This document shows, piece by piece, positions 16,450 through 24,058 of a stretch of DNA of 46,678 bases. The position numbers and the translations under genes were made by a program. The DNA comes from Microcaldota archaeon. GTDB lineage: Archaea > Micrarchaeota > Micrarchaeia > Norongarragalinales > Norongarragalinaceae. Below the pieces are notes generated by a model. The model saw only the letters and a program-made list of their open reading frames with translations. It did no database searches and was not told the origin of the DNA. The stretch lies in the NCBI GenBank assembly GCA_016212375.1, contig JACRGH010000008.1:1-46678 (forward strand), read 5' to 3'. The first letter of the stretch is position 1, and the number at the start of each line of letters is the position of its first letter.

Positions 16450-16468
16450 GGGGAACCGTCGGTTCCCC
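16450..16468. repeat. Hairpin in element: GGGGAACCG-T-CGGTTCCCC
   Basis: A perfect 9-bp palindrome with one central base, the first stem inside the left boundary repeat. Confidence 0.8.
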
Positions 16469-16490
16469 CCAGTCCTACGTTACCCCGCCC

Positions 16491-16530
16491 CCCTCCCTTT
16501 TTGAGTTCGTGCTCGAATTTGAGGGGAGGG
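16491..16530. repeat. Hairpin in element: CCCTCCCTTT / GAGGGGAGGG
   Basis: A ten-pair stem (two T-G wobbles) encloses a smaller TTCG/CGAA hairpin. Confidence 0.65.
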
Positions 16531-16542
16531 TCCGGAAGACAG

Positions 16543-16723
16543 CACAATTTCTCCGGGAAATTGTGTGGCCCACACAAATCCCGTAGGATTTGTGATGACC
16601 ATGAACTTGGGGAGACGACGCAAATCCGTGCGAGATTTGCGAATCTTGCAAACCGAGGAGGTTTGCAAGGCCACACAAACTCGCAAAGTTTGTGATGGGC
16701 CACAATTCCCACTAGGAATTGTG
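16543..16723. repeat. Six related 8-10-bp hairpins in tandem
   Basis: Perfect stems at 16543-16565 (CACAATTTC), 16573-16594 (CACAAATCC), 16619-16641 (CGCAAATC), 16645-16669 (CTTGCAAACC), 16674-16694 (CACAAACT) and 16701-16723 (CACAATTCC), each followed by its exact reverse complement. Loops are 4-7 nt. Stems share a CACAAAYCC-like core, yet differences in one arm are matched in the other, which is compensatory change. Most are joined by linkers containing GGCC or GATG. Confidence 0.85.
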
Positions 16724-16796
16724 TGCGGACGCTTCCCCTCCGCGGTTCTGGGGTGGATTTTTTTTCCACTTTCAAATTTGCTCAAACCTTCGGTTC

Positions 16797-16835
16797 AAAA
16801 AATAAAAAAGAAAGAAAACGCGGGTTTTCCGCGTT
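16797..16835 (-). terminator. Hairpin plus T-rich terminator of the beta-propeller gene
   Basis: On the minus strand AACGCGG-AAAAC-CCGCGTT is followed by TTTCTTTCTTTTTTATTTTTT, about 60 nt past the stop of the beta-propeller gene. Confidence 0.7.
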
Positions 16836-16894
16836 TATTATTCAGTCTGCTTTATGCCTTTACTTGACGCCCTCCGGCATGGCGATGATGTCCC

Positions 16895-19429
16895 TCAATC
16901 CACATAATACGGATACGGGTACTGCGATTGAGGCGGCTGCGGCAGGCTCACCGACGCCTGCGCCGCCAATGTGCCCAAGTCGTTGGCCTTGAGGTACTTC
17001 TCCGAGAGCGTGTACAAGGTGTTGTCGATGTATGCCGACCGTGTGACATCGGTGCCGCTGCCGTAGTAATAATCGCCCATCTTGGCCAATGTCTCCGGAT
17101 CGGCGTGGCCCACCGTGCCGCGCAATTGGAATTCGCATTGCGCCGCCACCTGCGGCTCGCACGATGCCGTGCTGAAAACGTACGCGCCCTGGAACGTCAC
17201 GTCGCCGTAGACGTGCACCAAATCGCCGGTCTTCTTTTCGGCTGGGATGACTGCCAACCGGACGGGAATGACCAGGAGGTTTTTTTCTTTATTGAACAAA
17301 AAGGCCTTGTGGTCCGAAAGCGCAACCGAGTCCGAACCCGCATCGCCGATGCCAAGCGTCGCCACTTCCTTGGGGTTGGCCACATCCGAGACGTCGAACA
17401 TGGACAATTTCAGTCCCAACGGAAACGCGCTGTTGCTGTCCTTCAAGGGAATGGCGTCTTTGCCCAATCCGATCAGGTGCGTCTCGTCGTACGGGTGCAA
17501 ATAGTTGGAGTAGCCCGGAATCTTTAATTTTCCAAGCAGGGTCGGATTCGCGGGGTCTTCAAGGCCGATGACGAACAAGGGGTCGAGCTGGCGGAACGTC
17601 ACCAAGTACGCCCGTTTGCCCATGAAGCGGACCGAATAGATGGATTCACCGGGCGCCAAGTCTTCCAATTTGCCGACCTGCTTCAAGGCGCTGTCCAGGA
17701 CGTAGACGTTGTTCTTGGAAGGAATCGGCGTGGGTTGCACGAATTGGCCCGCTCCCGGTAAAACGTCGTTGGCAACCCGCATCATGGGTGTGTTGACCCC
17801 TTGCTGGCTCACGGTCGTCGCCATTCGGATGTAGCCATTGGATTCATCCATGGAAAATTGGTTTAGGAGATGGCCGGGCACGGCGCCTTTTCCCAAATAG
17901 GTGATGGTGTCGCCTAGGGCGAATTTGTGCACGGCCGTCACTTCGGATGGCGTGGTCTGCTTTTCGCGCAAGGCTTGTTGGCGCTTGTAGATTTCGGCGT
18001 ACCATTGGGCAGAGTCCGTCTCATTAGCCGATTGCAGGAAACTGTCCGCCACTTGGACCTTGAGGCGGTCCTTTTGCCAATCGGATACGGTGGACGCATC
18101 AATGGCCGCCAATTTGGCGGAAGTCTCCGTCGTCCACTTGCCGTCCAGCGTGTCCTGATAGGGCTGCCATTGCGGGTAATACGATTGGTACTGCGTGTTG
18201 GTCACGTAGGCATTCTGTCCGGAGACGTAGATGGTGGACGCGCCGCCGGTGAGCACCACGGTCCGGCCTTCAGGATTGTTTACGTTGTCCAAATCCTGGC
18301 CCAAAACGGTGGTGAACTGCACGTTGTCAAATGGGTAGTCGATGTACCGCACATCCGAGGGCGCGATTTGGGCCAATTGGCCGTCCACGGCGTAGGCCGG
18401 CCGGGGGTATTGGTATCCGGCGTACTCGTTGAAAATGGCGTACACCCTGTTGCCGATGAGGCGGGCCGCTACCAAATTTCCTTTTGAATCGATTTCCTTC
18501 AAAAGAACTGGTTTGGCGTGATCCGACACGTCGAAGATTTTCATGAAGTTGGCCTGCTGTCCATAGTAATAGGGACGGCAGCCGAGGCAAATCGGCATGG
18601 CACCAACCGCCATCTTGGAGGACGCGACGCCGCTAGGTGCGACGGCACTTCCACCGCTTTCGGATGAAGGATCGGTCGGGGCTTGCACCGTTTCATTGTC
18701 CGGCGCATCCGTGCCGTTGTACACGTTGATGGAGCCGGAAGTCGGGTTGAAAACGATTACGCCATATTCTTCCTGTGATGCCGAGGCATTCGTTTCCGTT
18801 TCAATCAGCGGTTTCATCATGGGCTCCCAGGCGAAGTTCTTGGTGCCGAAGGCGACCAATTTGTTGCCCTTGATGAAGATGCTCTGGTACGTGGCATCGG
18901 TCTCATTGAGGATGGCCACGATGTGGGCCTGCAAGGCTGGGTAGGCGTCCACGATTACAATCTGGCCATTGGTGACGGTGTAGACGTATTTCCCATCGGT
19001 CTTCATGGTGTCATCCTCGTCCACGCCGGCGACTTGCACGTTGGTGGTGGAGTAATCGGACGACCCGGAACCTGAGGAAACTGAAGGCGCGCTCGAGGTG
19101 TCCGCGGCGGACTTGGCAACGGCCCCTAAGGGCACGGCGGCGCCAATCATCATTTCATTGCCGAACGTGCGGTAGTTGTTCTGTCCGGCGCTTGAGGCTT
19201 GCAAAAAAGCCTTGGCTTGGTCCCAGGAGGTGAACGTCTTCAAATCAGGTGAGGAAAGCAAGATGGCCGAACCGGGAGCCGCTGAAATGGACGGATTCAC
19301 GCTTGGTCCGGGTGTCGGCGTGATGCCTGGCAAAACGGGCTGCGCGGTTCCACCCAACGCAATCAATACGGTAAAGAAAACGATGACCACTGCGCCGGCT
19401 CCCAATAATTCCAAAACGGTTTGCTTCAT
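16895..19429 (-). CDS. Membrane-anchored or secreted beta-propeller protein (Beta_propel family)
   Basis: 844 residues. An N-terminal hydrophobic helix (AGAVVIVFFTVLIALGG) gives a signal anchor, followed by a Pro/Ser-rich linker. The long extracellular part begins with the family signature YSTTNVQVAGVDEDDTMKTD and continues with repeated blades (KYVYTVTNGQIVIVDAYP, RAYLVTFRQLDPLFVIGL, KAFLFNKEKNLLVIPVRL). This matches the 'secreted protein with C-terminal beta-propeller' family common in archaea. Its function is unknown and is presumed to be a cell-surface or binding role. A GGTGAT motif about 8 nt before the ATG supports the start, and the gene ends in a good terminator. The Pro/Tyr-rich C-terminus (PPQSQYPYPYYVD) is odd. 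Confidence 0.88.
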   Translation of the reverse strand: MKQTVLELLGAGAVVIVFFTVLIALGGTAQPVLPGITPTPGPSVNPSISAAPGSAILLSSPDLKTFTSWDQAKAFLQASSAGQNNYRTFGNEMMIGAAVPLGAVAKSAADTSSAPSVSSGSGSSDYSTTNVQVAGVDEDDTMKTDGKYVYTVTNGQIVIVDAYPALQAHIVAILNETDATYQSIFIKGNKLVAFGTKNFAWEPMMKPLIETETNASASQEEYGVIVFNPTSGSINVYNGTDAPDNETVQAPTDPSSESGGSAVAPSGVASSKMAVGAMPICLGCRPYYYGQQANFMKIFDVSDHAKPVLLKEIDSKGNLVAARLIGNRVYAIFNEYAGYQYPRPAYAVDGQLAQIAPSDVRYIDYPFDNVQFTTVLGQDLDNVNNPEGRTVVLTGGASTIYVSGQNAYVTNTQYQSYYPQWQPYQDTLDGKWTTETSAKLAAIDASTVSDWQKDRLKVQVADSFLQSANETDSAQWYAEIYKRQQALREKQTTPSEVTAVHKFALGDTITYLGKGAVPGHLLNQFSMDESNGYIRMATTVSQQGVNTPMMRVANDVLPGAGQFVQPTPIPSKNNVYVLDSALKQVGKLEDLAPGESIYSVRFMGKRAYLVTFRQLDPLFVIGLEDPANPTLLGKLKIPGYSNYLHPYDETHLIGLGKDAIPLKDSNSAFPLGLKLSMFDVSDVANPKEVATLGIGDAGSDSVALSDHKAFLFNKEKNLLVIPVRLAVIPAEKKTGDLVHVYGDVTFQGAYVFSTASCEPQVAAQCEFQLRGTVGHADPETLAKMGDYYYGSGTDVTRSAYIDNTLYTLSEKYLKANDLGTLAAQASVSLPQPPQSQYPYPYYVD

Positions 19430-19478
19430 TTGAACATCACCTTATGCTTTGAATTGGAAAAAAGATTCCACGGACCTT

Positions 19479-19493
19479 CCATGCCTGGCATGG
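19479..19493. promoter_or_regulatory. Perfect palindrome upstream of the beta-propeller gene
   Basis: CCATGCC-T-GGCATGG lies about 50-64 nt before the ATG at 19429 and is a possible operator. No regulator can be assigned. Confidence 0.4.
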
Positions 19494-19590
19494 GCCCGCT
19501 TGTTTTTCCTAATACCCATTGGGCCGGCCGGACCGATATACCTCTTTGGGTTTGTTCAGGGGGTTGCCTGAAACCGGTGTTTAGGCTTTG

Positions 19591-19617
19591 AAAAAAGGAA
19601 AGTGAAAAAGAAAAAAA
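19591..19617 (-). terminator. T-rich terminator of the Q/G-rich secreted protein gene
   Basis: The minus strand reads CTTTTTTTCTTTTTCACTTTCCTTTTTT about 30 nt past the stop at 19647. Confidence 0.6.
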
Positions 19618-19646
19618 GCGCCGATGCTTGTCCGTGGGTTTTACGC

Positions 19647-22067
19647 TTATTTCCCGCCGCCGAACAGACCTGCAAGGAATCCGAAGATGCCATTGGCCCC
19701 TTGTTCCTTGGTTTTAGCCCGACCGTCCATCGAATCTTTTTGCGCTTGGAGGTCCAGGATTTGCGCCTGCAACAACACTTTCGCATCGCCACTTTCCACC
19801 TGGTCCACCAAGCCGGTAAGCCGCTCAATGGTTTTTCCAAGGCGTTCGGATTGTTCCTTCAGGGCGACGGAATCTTTGCGTTCCTGTTCGGCCTGCATCC
19901 CTAACAATTGGGTGATGGCGTAACCGGCGTCTTTTTGGTCCACTTTTTTAGCCGCATCCTGGACGTTTTGGACGTTGTCCGATTCGTAATCCACCAACGA
20001 GCGGAAATCGCCAGGGACCAAGTCGCGCAATTTGTCCATGCCGACGTTGCCTCCCTTTCCGGATTGCCGGCGGCATTCCTTGGCCACGGCGTTCTCGATT
20101 GCTTTTTTGATGTTGTCCGTGGATGTCAACTGCATGCATTTATCCAGTTGTTTTTTGCCGAATTCGCAGCCTTTTTCCGTTTCCTGGACGCATCGTGTTT
20201 TGCCTTTTTGCATATCCTTGCAATAGCGCTCGAAGTTGCGCATGTCCCGTTTCACTTGGATTGCGCATATTTTTTCCGGATCGCGGCGCTGTTTTTCCTG
20301 TTCGAACCGTTTCTGATTGTCCGCCGTGCATTGCGCGATGAATTCCTGCTCGTTGCACATGTTGAATTGCGGGCCTTTTTGTTGCATGGATTGGCACTGG
20401 CGTTGGAACCTGGGTTGGTTGCGGTTCCATTCCTGTTCACAGCGGTCGGTTGCGCTTACGCGATTGCCCTGATTTTGGCCCCCTGGATTGAACGGTATGT
20501 CCTCCAGCCTCAACTCGGAAAACCCGGCCGCGACAATGCTGGGCGCGGCGGTTGCCTCAATCGTCGGTTGCGGGGTGCTGGCTTCAACCGCAGGCGGTTG
20601 GGTCGCTATTGCGGTCGGTTGCGGCGTGTTTTCCAACGTCGGCGTTGCGACGGCGGTTGCCGCAGGCGGTTGGTTTGGGTCTCCTTTGCAGATGACTTGG
20701 GGACAGCCGTTTGTTGTCGTTTCAATGCTCCACCTGTTTCCGGTTGCGATGCACATGTTCTTGGCCGACTCATCAATAGGCGGGCATTGGGGCGGCTGTA
20801 TTTTGTTTTGTCTGCCGTTGGGCTGCTGCCAAGGCTGTCCTTGCGGTCCGTTTTGTTGTTGCCAAGGCTGCTGTCCCTGTGGCCCGTTTTGTTGCCATGG
20901 TTGTTGTCCTTGCGGCTCGGGTCCATAATCGCCTTCCGGCTGCTGCCGTTCCAAACATTGGTTTATCCACTGGCTTTTGTCGCATTCCATGGGTTGGCGG
21001 GGTTTGCCGTTGACGCAGTTGTCATCCGGCGGACGGTCGAATTGCCATCGTTCCTGGCAGTTCAACTGCATGTCCTCCAGCCGGTCGGCGCTGTTTTGTT
21101 CCCAATCGGTTTTCATCCGCTGCACGCACATATTCTTCCATTGGGTTTCATCCGGCGGGCATGTGGGCTTGAAATCTTCTTCGGGTCCAAAACTCGGCCC
21201 GTTTTGGTTCTGCCCCATCTGTTCGCATTGGCTCTTAGCTTCCGAACAGAACGAGACTCCTTTTTCGATGTCGGAACAGACCTCGGTTTGCAAGTTAACG
21301 CCGCTTTTCTGGAACTCATCCATCACCAAACCGACCAATTCCGGCTGGTTGCCACATTTTTGCATCAGGTTTTCCTTGCCGTATTTTTCATCCAATGTCT
21401 CGCCAATCTGGCTGAAAATCATGCCTTCGATGGCATCCGGCGGCATGTCAAAACCGCCGAATCCGCGGAAATCGCGCGGTCCTTCGAACCCGTTTCCTTG
21501 CGGTCCGGGCCCGAAATTCGGTCCTTGTTCTCCGCCAAATCCGTTGTCGGGTCCATTGGGTCCAAAACCGGGACCTCCTCCGAATCCACCCGGTCCTTGC
21601 GGTCCGAAGTCATTGCCTTGTCTTTCATCAAATCCGCCTTGGGGGTCGAACTTGCCATTCTCTTGCGGTCCAAAACCAGGCCCGCCTTGCTGGGGTCCGA
21701 ATCCGCCGTCATTGCCATTACCGTCTTCGAATCCGGGCTTTTGTTGTGGCCTGAAACCTTTTCCACCTTGTCCGCTTCCAAAACCTTGTTTGTTCGCCTT
21801 GGGATCAAAGGCGCGGGTGGCGGGTTGCACCCGTTTTTTGATGTCGTTCATGCGGCCATCGATGAATCCGGGGGATGGTCCGGCGACGGCCGTTGGGTTG
21901 GCGGATTCTTCGGTTGCAGGCGCCGTTTGGACCGTTGTTGTGCTGGTCGTGCTTTGGGTTGCCGAGCTGACCGCCGCGGCCACGTCACTTGACGCCACGT
22001 CGGTTGCTGCAAATACGAAAACGGAACAAACCAACAACAGAACGCTCAAGACGGCAACAACGCGCAC
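19647..22067 (-). CDS. Large secreted Q/G-rich, Cys-containing protein
   Basis: 806 residues from a GTG start with a GGGGGG motif about 7 nt upstream and a TTTTAATA box further up. A clear signal peptide (VVAVLSVLLLVCSVFVFA) opens it. Residues ~90-210 are a collagen-like low-complexity region built from GFGPQ/GPGFG units, and residues ~385-430 are a QQPW/NGPQG repeat. Between and after are helical, Cys-bearing segments (for example CPPDETQWKNMC, CDKSQWINQC), then Ala/Thr/Pro linkers and a charged helical C-terminal region ending GLFGGGK. No family is recognised; a surface or matrix protein is likely. A 694-codon ORF on the other strand is a shadow of the biased composition. Confidence 0.75.
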   Translation of the reverse strand: MRVVAVLSVLLLVCSVFVFAATDVASSDVAAAVSSATQSTTSTTTVQTAPATEESANPTAVAGPSPGFIDGRMNDIKKRVQPATRAFDPKANKQGFGSGQGGKGFRPQQKPGFEDGNGNDGGFGPQQGGPGFGPQENGKFDPQGGFDERQGNDFGPQGPGGFGGGPGFGPNGPDNGFGGEQGPNFGPGPQGNGFEGPRDFRGFGGFDMPPDAIEGMIFSQIGETLDEKYGKENLMQKCGNQPELVGLVMDEFQKSGVNLQTEVCSDIEKGVSFCSEAKSQCEQMGQNQNGPSFGPEEDFKPTCPPDETQWKNMCVQRMKTDWEQNSADRLEDMQLNCQERWQFDRPPDDNCVNGKPRQPMECDKSQWINQCLERQQPEGDYGPEPQGQQPWQQNGPQGQQPWQQQNGPQGQPWQQPNGRQNKIQPPQCPPIDESAKNMCIATGNRWSIETTTNGCPQVICKGDPNQPPAATAVATPTLENTPQPTAIATQPPAVEASTPQPTIEATAAPSIVAAGFSELRLEDIPFNPGGQNQGNRVSATDRCEQEWNRNQPRFQRQCQSMQQKGPQFNMCNEQEFIAQCTADNQKRFEQEKQRRDPEKICAIQVKRDMRNFERYCKDMQKGKTRCVQETEKGCEFGKKQLDKCMQLTSTDNIKKAIENAVAKECRRQSGKGGNVGMDKLRDLVPGDFRSLVDYESDNVQNVQDAAKKVDQKDAGYAITQLLGMQAEQERKDSVALKEQSERLGKTIERLTGLVDQVESGDAKVLLQAQILDLQAQKDSMDGRAKTKEQGANGIFGFLAGLFGGGK

Positions 22068-22228
22068 GAAAATCCCCCCGGTAAACGGTAATGTCGTAAT
22101 GCGGTCGGCCTATTAAAATGCGACTGAATTTCGGCCTTTCAGTGAGGGGCGCGGATGGGTTGGGTCTGTCGACGCTTTTCGGTTTGCATCGATTTTACCG
22201 TTGCTCTGTCTTTGGCCCAATACGGATA

Positions 22229-22645
22229 TCAGGGCTTTACGCCGATTTTTTCCAACGCGATTTTTGTCGTCACGATGGGTATGCCGTCAAACGAGCGGAG
22301 CTTGAGTAAATGCTCATCCCCCGATACGATGAAGTCCGCATTGGCCGCCTTCGCACATTCCATCACGCGGTTGTCCGACGGGTCTTCCTTGATGATGTCC
22401 AGTGTTCCAGCGGGTTTTACGAAAATGGCCATGGATTCCAATTTTTCAGCCAGAACCGCTGGGTCGCTGACATATGGGCGCAATTTTTCGTATGAGATGA
22501 CGCGTACGAATTCGGACAACAAGTCGGGTGAGCAAAATAGGGCCGCTTTTCTTTCCAGTATTGTGCAAAGCAGGCGGAACTCGTTGCCTTTACAGAGGAA
22601 CCCGGAGACCAACGTGTTGGTGTCGCACACGATTTTGGAAGCCAT
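22229..22645 (-). CDS. PIN-domain toxin (VapC-like)
   Basis: 138 residues. The PIN ribonuclease acidic residues are present: CDTNTLVSGF (Asp), LLSEFVRVIS (Glu) and DPSDNRVMECAKAANADFIVSGDEHLL (Asp cluster). This longer style of PIN domain resembles the COG1569-type putative toxins. PIN toxins cleave tRNA or rRNA. The AbrB-type antitoxin gene lies 9 bp upstream on the same strand and an operator lies before it, so the pair is probably autoregulated. All expected catalytic residues are present, so it appears intact. Confidence 0.88.
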   Translation of the reverse strand: MASKIVCDTNTLVSGFLCKGNEFRLLCTILERKAALFCSPDLLSEFVRVISYEKLRPYVSDPAVLAEKLESMAIFVKPAGTLDIIKEDPSDNRVMECAKAANADFIVSGDEHLLKLRSFDGIPIVTTKIALEKIGVKP

Positions 22646-22654
22646 GCGGAGTTT

Positions 22655-22939
22655 TCACCCGTGTCGCGTTTTTTCAACCGCTTCCTTCACCAGCGCATGG
22701 CGGCTTTGTTCGTCCAGGAAGCCCGCGTCGGCGAGTTTCTTCTCGGCTTGGTTGACCAACTGTTCCAGTTGTTTGGCTGAAAACTTGGGAATCCGTATTT
22801 TTTTGAATACGATGGTGTCTCCGCTGCCGTAGACGATGAATTCCGATCCTGCATCAGCATCGACCGCCTCGCGCACCGCACGCGGTACGACCACTTGGCC
22901 TTTGGACGACATGATGACGACATTTGAGGTTCCAACCAT
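22655..22939 (-). CDS. AbrB/MazE-type antitoxin (VapB-like)
   Basis: 94 residues from the ATG at 22939; an AGGTGAT motif precedes it, and the GTG 9 nt upstream is less likely. The N-terminal swapped-hairpin DNA-binding domain is visible in MSSKGQVVVPRAVREAVDADAGSEF. The C-terminal helical part should bind and block the PIN toxin encoded 9 bp downstream. The pair is expected to bind its own promoter, where an exact inverted repeat is present. Confidence 0.88.
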   Translation of the reverse strand: MVGTSNVVIMSSKGQVVVPRAVREAVDADAGSEFIVYGSGDTIVFKKIRIPKFSAKQLEQLVNQAEKKLADAGFLDEQSRHALVKEAVEKTRHG

Positions 22940-22954
22940 CCCAATCACCTGTGT

Positions 22955-22975
22955 AAAGTAAGGCGGGCTTACTTT
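22955..22975. promoter_or_regulatory. Operator-like inverted repeat of the vapBC pair
   Basis: AAAGTAAG-GCGGG-CTTACTTT is a perfect 8-bp inverted repeat. It lies between a TATA-like box (CTTAAAAA on the minus strand, 22973-22980) and the antitoxin start, so a bound AbrB-type dimer would block transcription. Confidence 0.7.
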
Positions 22976-23174
22976 TTAAGACTTCGGTTGGGGGCGTCGA
23001 CATGGTTGTTTATGCATCGAGCGGCTGGAGTTGGGCGGTTGTGCGTTTGCGAGGACTTCGGTGCCTGATAAAAACGTCAAAAAAAGATGTGCAAACGAAA
23101 AATGCAAAAAAAGGTTTTATGCCGGAAAACCGGCGGAAAAAAATCAGGCTTTTGTTTTGTCGTGTGTCCGTGTC

Positions 23175-23471
23175 TCAACCGTGGTGCTCGTGTTCTTTTG
23201 GCGCGAACCAAAAGCCGCCACTTAGGAATACCAATCCCAAGACCAAGTCCATGACCATGCTTTGCATCAAGGCGGTGGATGATGCGGCGATGAGGTCGCG
23301 GGTCTGTTGCAAATCGACGCCGCCTAAATTGTTGTTTCCCAATTGCTCCAATTGGGCTAAACTGGGTGCGACAGTGGCCTGTTGGACCAAGTATTGGTTC
23401 AATTGGTAAACCGACAAAACGACCAAGGCAACTCCCAAAAGCGACAAAATCCAGGACAAGTTCGACTTCAT
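23175..23471 (-). CDS. Small membrane protein with two helices
   Basis: 98 residues. It has two hydrophobic segments (about residues 7-24 and 72-88) joined by a Gln/Asn/Leu-rich loop that probably faces outward, and a His-rich tail (EHEHHG). A GGAG motif before the ATG supports the start. The family is unknown. The 235-bp stretch upstream of its promoter side, 22940-23174, contains only the VapB operator and low-complexity A-rich sequence. Confidence 0.6.
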   Translation of the reverse strand: MKSNLSWILSLLGVALVVLSVYQLNQYLVQQATVAPSLAQLEQLGNNNLGGVDLQQTRDLIAASSTALMQSMVMDLVLGLVFLSGGFWFAPKEHEHHG

Positions 23472-23580
23472 GGTTCAGCACACTCCTCTATTGTATGTGG
23501 TGTCAACCGCGGACCGTAATCTTGCCTCGATTTTATCGTTTCCGCGATTGTTTTTCTCGTAGGCTTTTTTGCGCTTTTCC

Positions 23581-23928
23581 TTAAATGGCGCCTGATGCTT
23601 TCTGGGCCTTGGCCAGCTCTTCCAATTTCTTGCGGGCGGTGGTGAAGCGCTCGGCCATCTTCTTTTCGGAGCGCTCCAGGAATTCGACCTTGCCTTTGAG
23701 TTCGTCCAATTCCTGCGCCAAATCCTTTTTGATGGTGGCCTTGTCCTGCTGGATCATGACGGAGCCGACGAAACGGAATGCCTGGCCCGATGATTTTTCC
23801 AATTCGGTCGCCGATGTCTCATTTTCCTTGATTTGGGCGTCCAACTGCTGGCGCTGGGCCATGACCATCTGCAACTGTTGTTGGATGGTGGAATATTCCT
23901 GGATGGTTTTCTGTACGTCTTCGGCCAT
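23581..23928 (-). CDS. pfdB: Prefoldin subunit beta
   Basis: The beta subunit of the archaeal alpha2-beta4 prefoldin chaperone, which captures unfolded proteins with coiled-coil arms and passes them to the thermosome. Its 115 residues show the expected N- and C-terminal coiled coils around the short hairpin FRFVGSVMIQQDKATIKKDL, typical of the beta class. A GGAGTG motif lies 10 nt before the ATG. It is downstream of the HAD-Brix operon on the same strand but separated by 130 bp with its own AT-rich box. The alpha subunit is not in the window. Confidence 0.95.
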   Translation of the reverse strand: MAEDVQKTIQEYSTIQQQLQMVMAQRQQLDAQIKENETSATELEKSSGQAFRFVGSVMIQQDKATIKKDLAQELDELKGKVEFLERSEKKMAERFTTARKKLEELAKAQKASGAI

Positions 23929-24058
23929 AATGTGTTTTCACTCCGTTTTTGTGGCACGGAATCCGCACCTCAATTAAGAAGGTGGTGTTTTCCGGCCTTT
24001 TTTTGCAATGCGATTCACGTCTCCGGATACGACCGAGGTTTTGGAAACGGTATTTTGG

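Larger units (their letters stand above)
16421..16770. repeat. 350-bp hairpin-array element bounded by 20-bp repeats
   Basis: This non-coding block lies between the DUF5678 gene and the beta-propeller gene. Two 20-bp copies, GGGTGGATTTTTATTCCACT and GGGTGGATTTTTTTTCCACT (one difference), mark its ends, and each is itself nearly palindromic. Inside them lie imperfect inverted copies of a CCGCGGGGAA-like sequence. Between these are at least eight successive stem-loops. ORFs in this block are ignored because they merely read through the palindromes. The layout resembles a MITE-like element or a multi-hairpin RNA; see the findings. Confidence 0.8.

Noticed and set aside
16543-16723. CRISPR array
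   Set aside because: Stems differ from unit to unit, there is no constant repeat with unique spacers of even length, and no cas genes are present.
16360-16867. Several ORFs of 76-114 codons across the hairpin array
   Set aside because: They exist only because the palindromic array lacks stops in some frames. Their translations follow the repeats and have no protein-like features.
19908-21992. 694-codon plus-strand ORF (and 20977-22116)
   Set aside because: Shadow of the compositionally biased Q/G-rich secreted protein on the minus strand. The minus-strand reading has a signal peptide, a start with ribosome-binding site and a terminator; the plus-strand reading has none and is Phe/Leu/Cys-rich nonsense.
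23002-23409. 135-codon plus-strand ORF
   Set aside because: Overlaps the small two-helix membrane protein and A-rich intergenic sequence. It has an odd composition and no ribosome-binding site.
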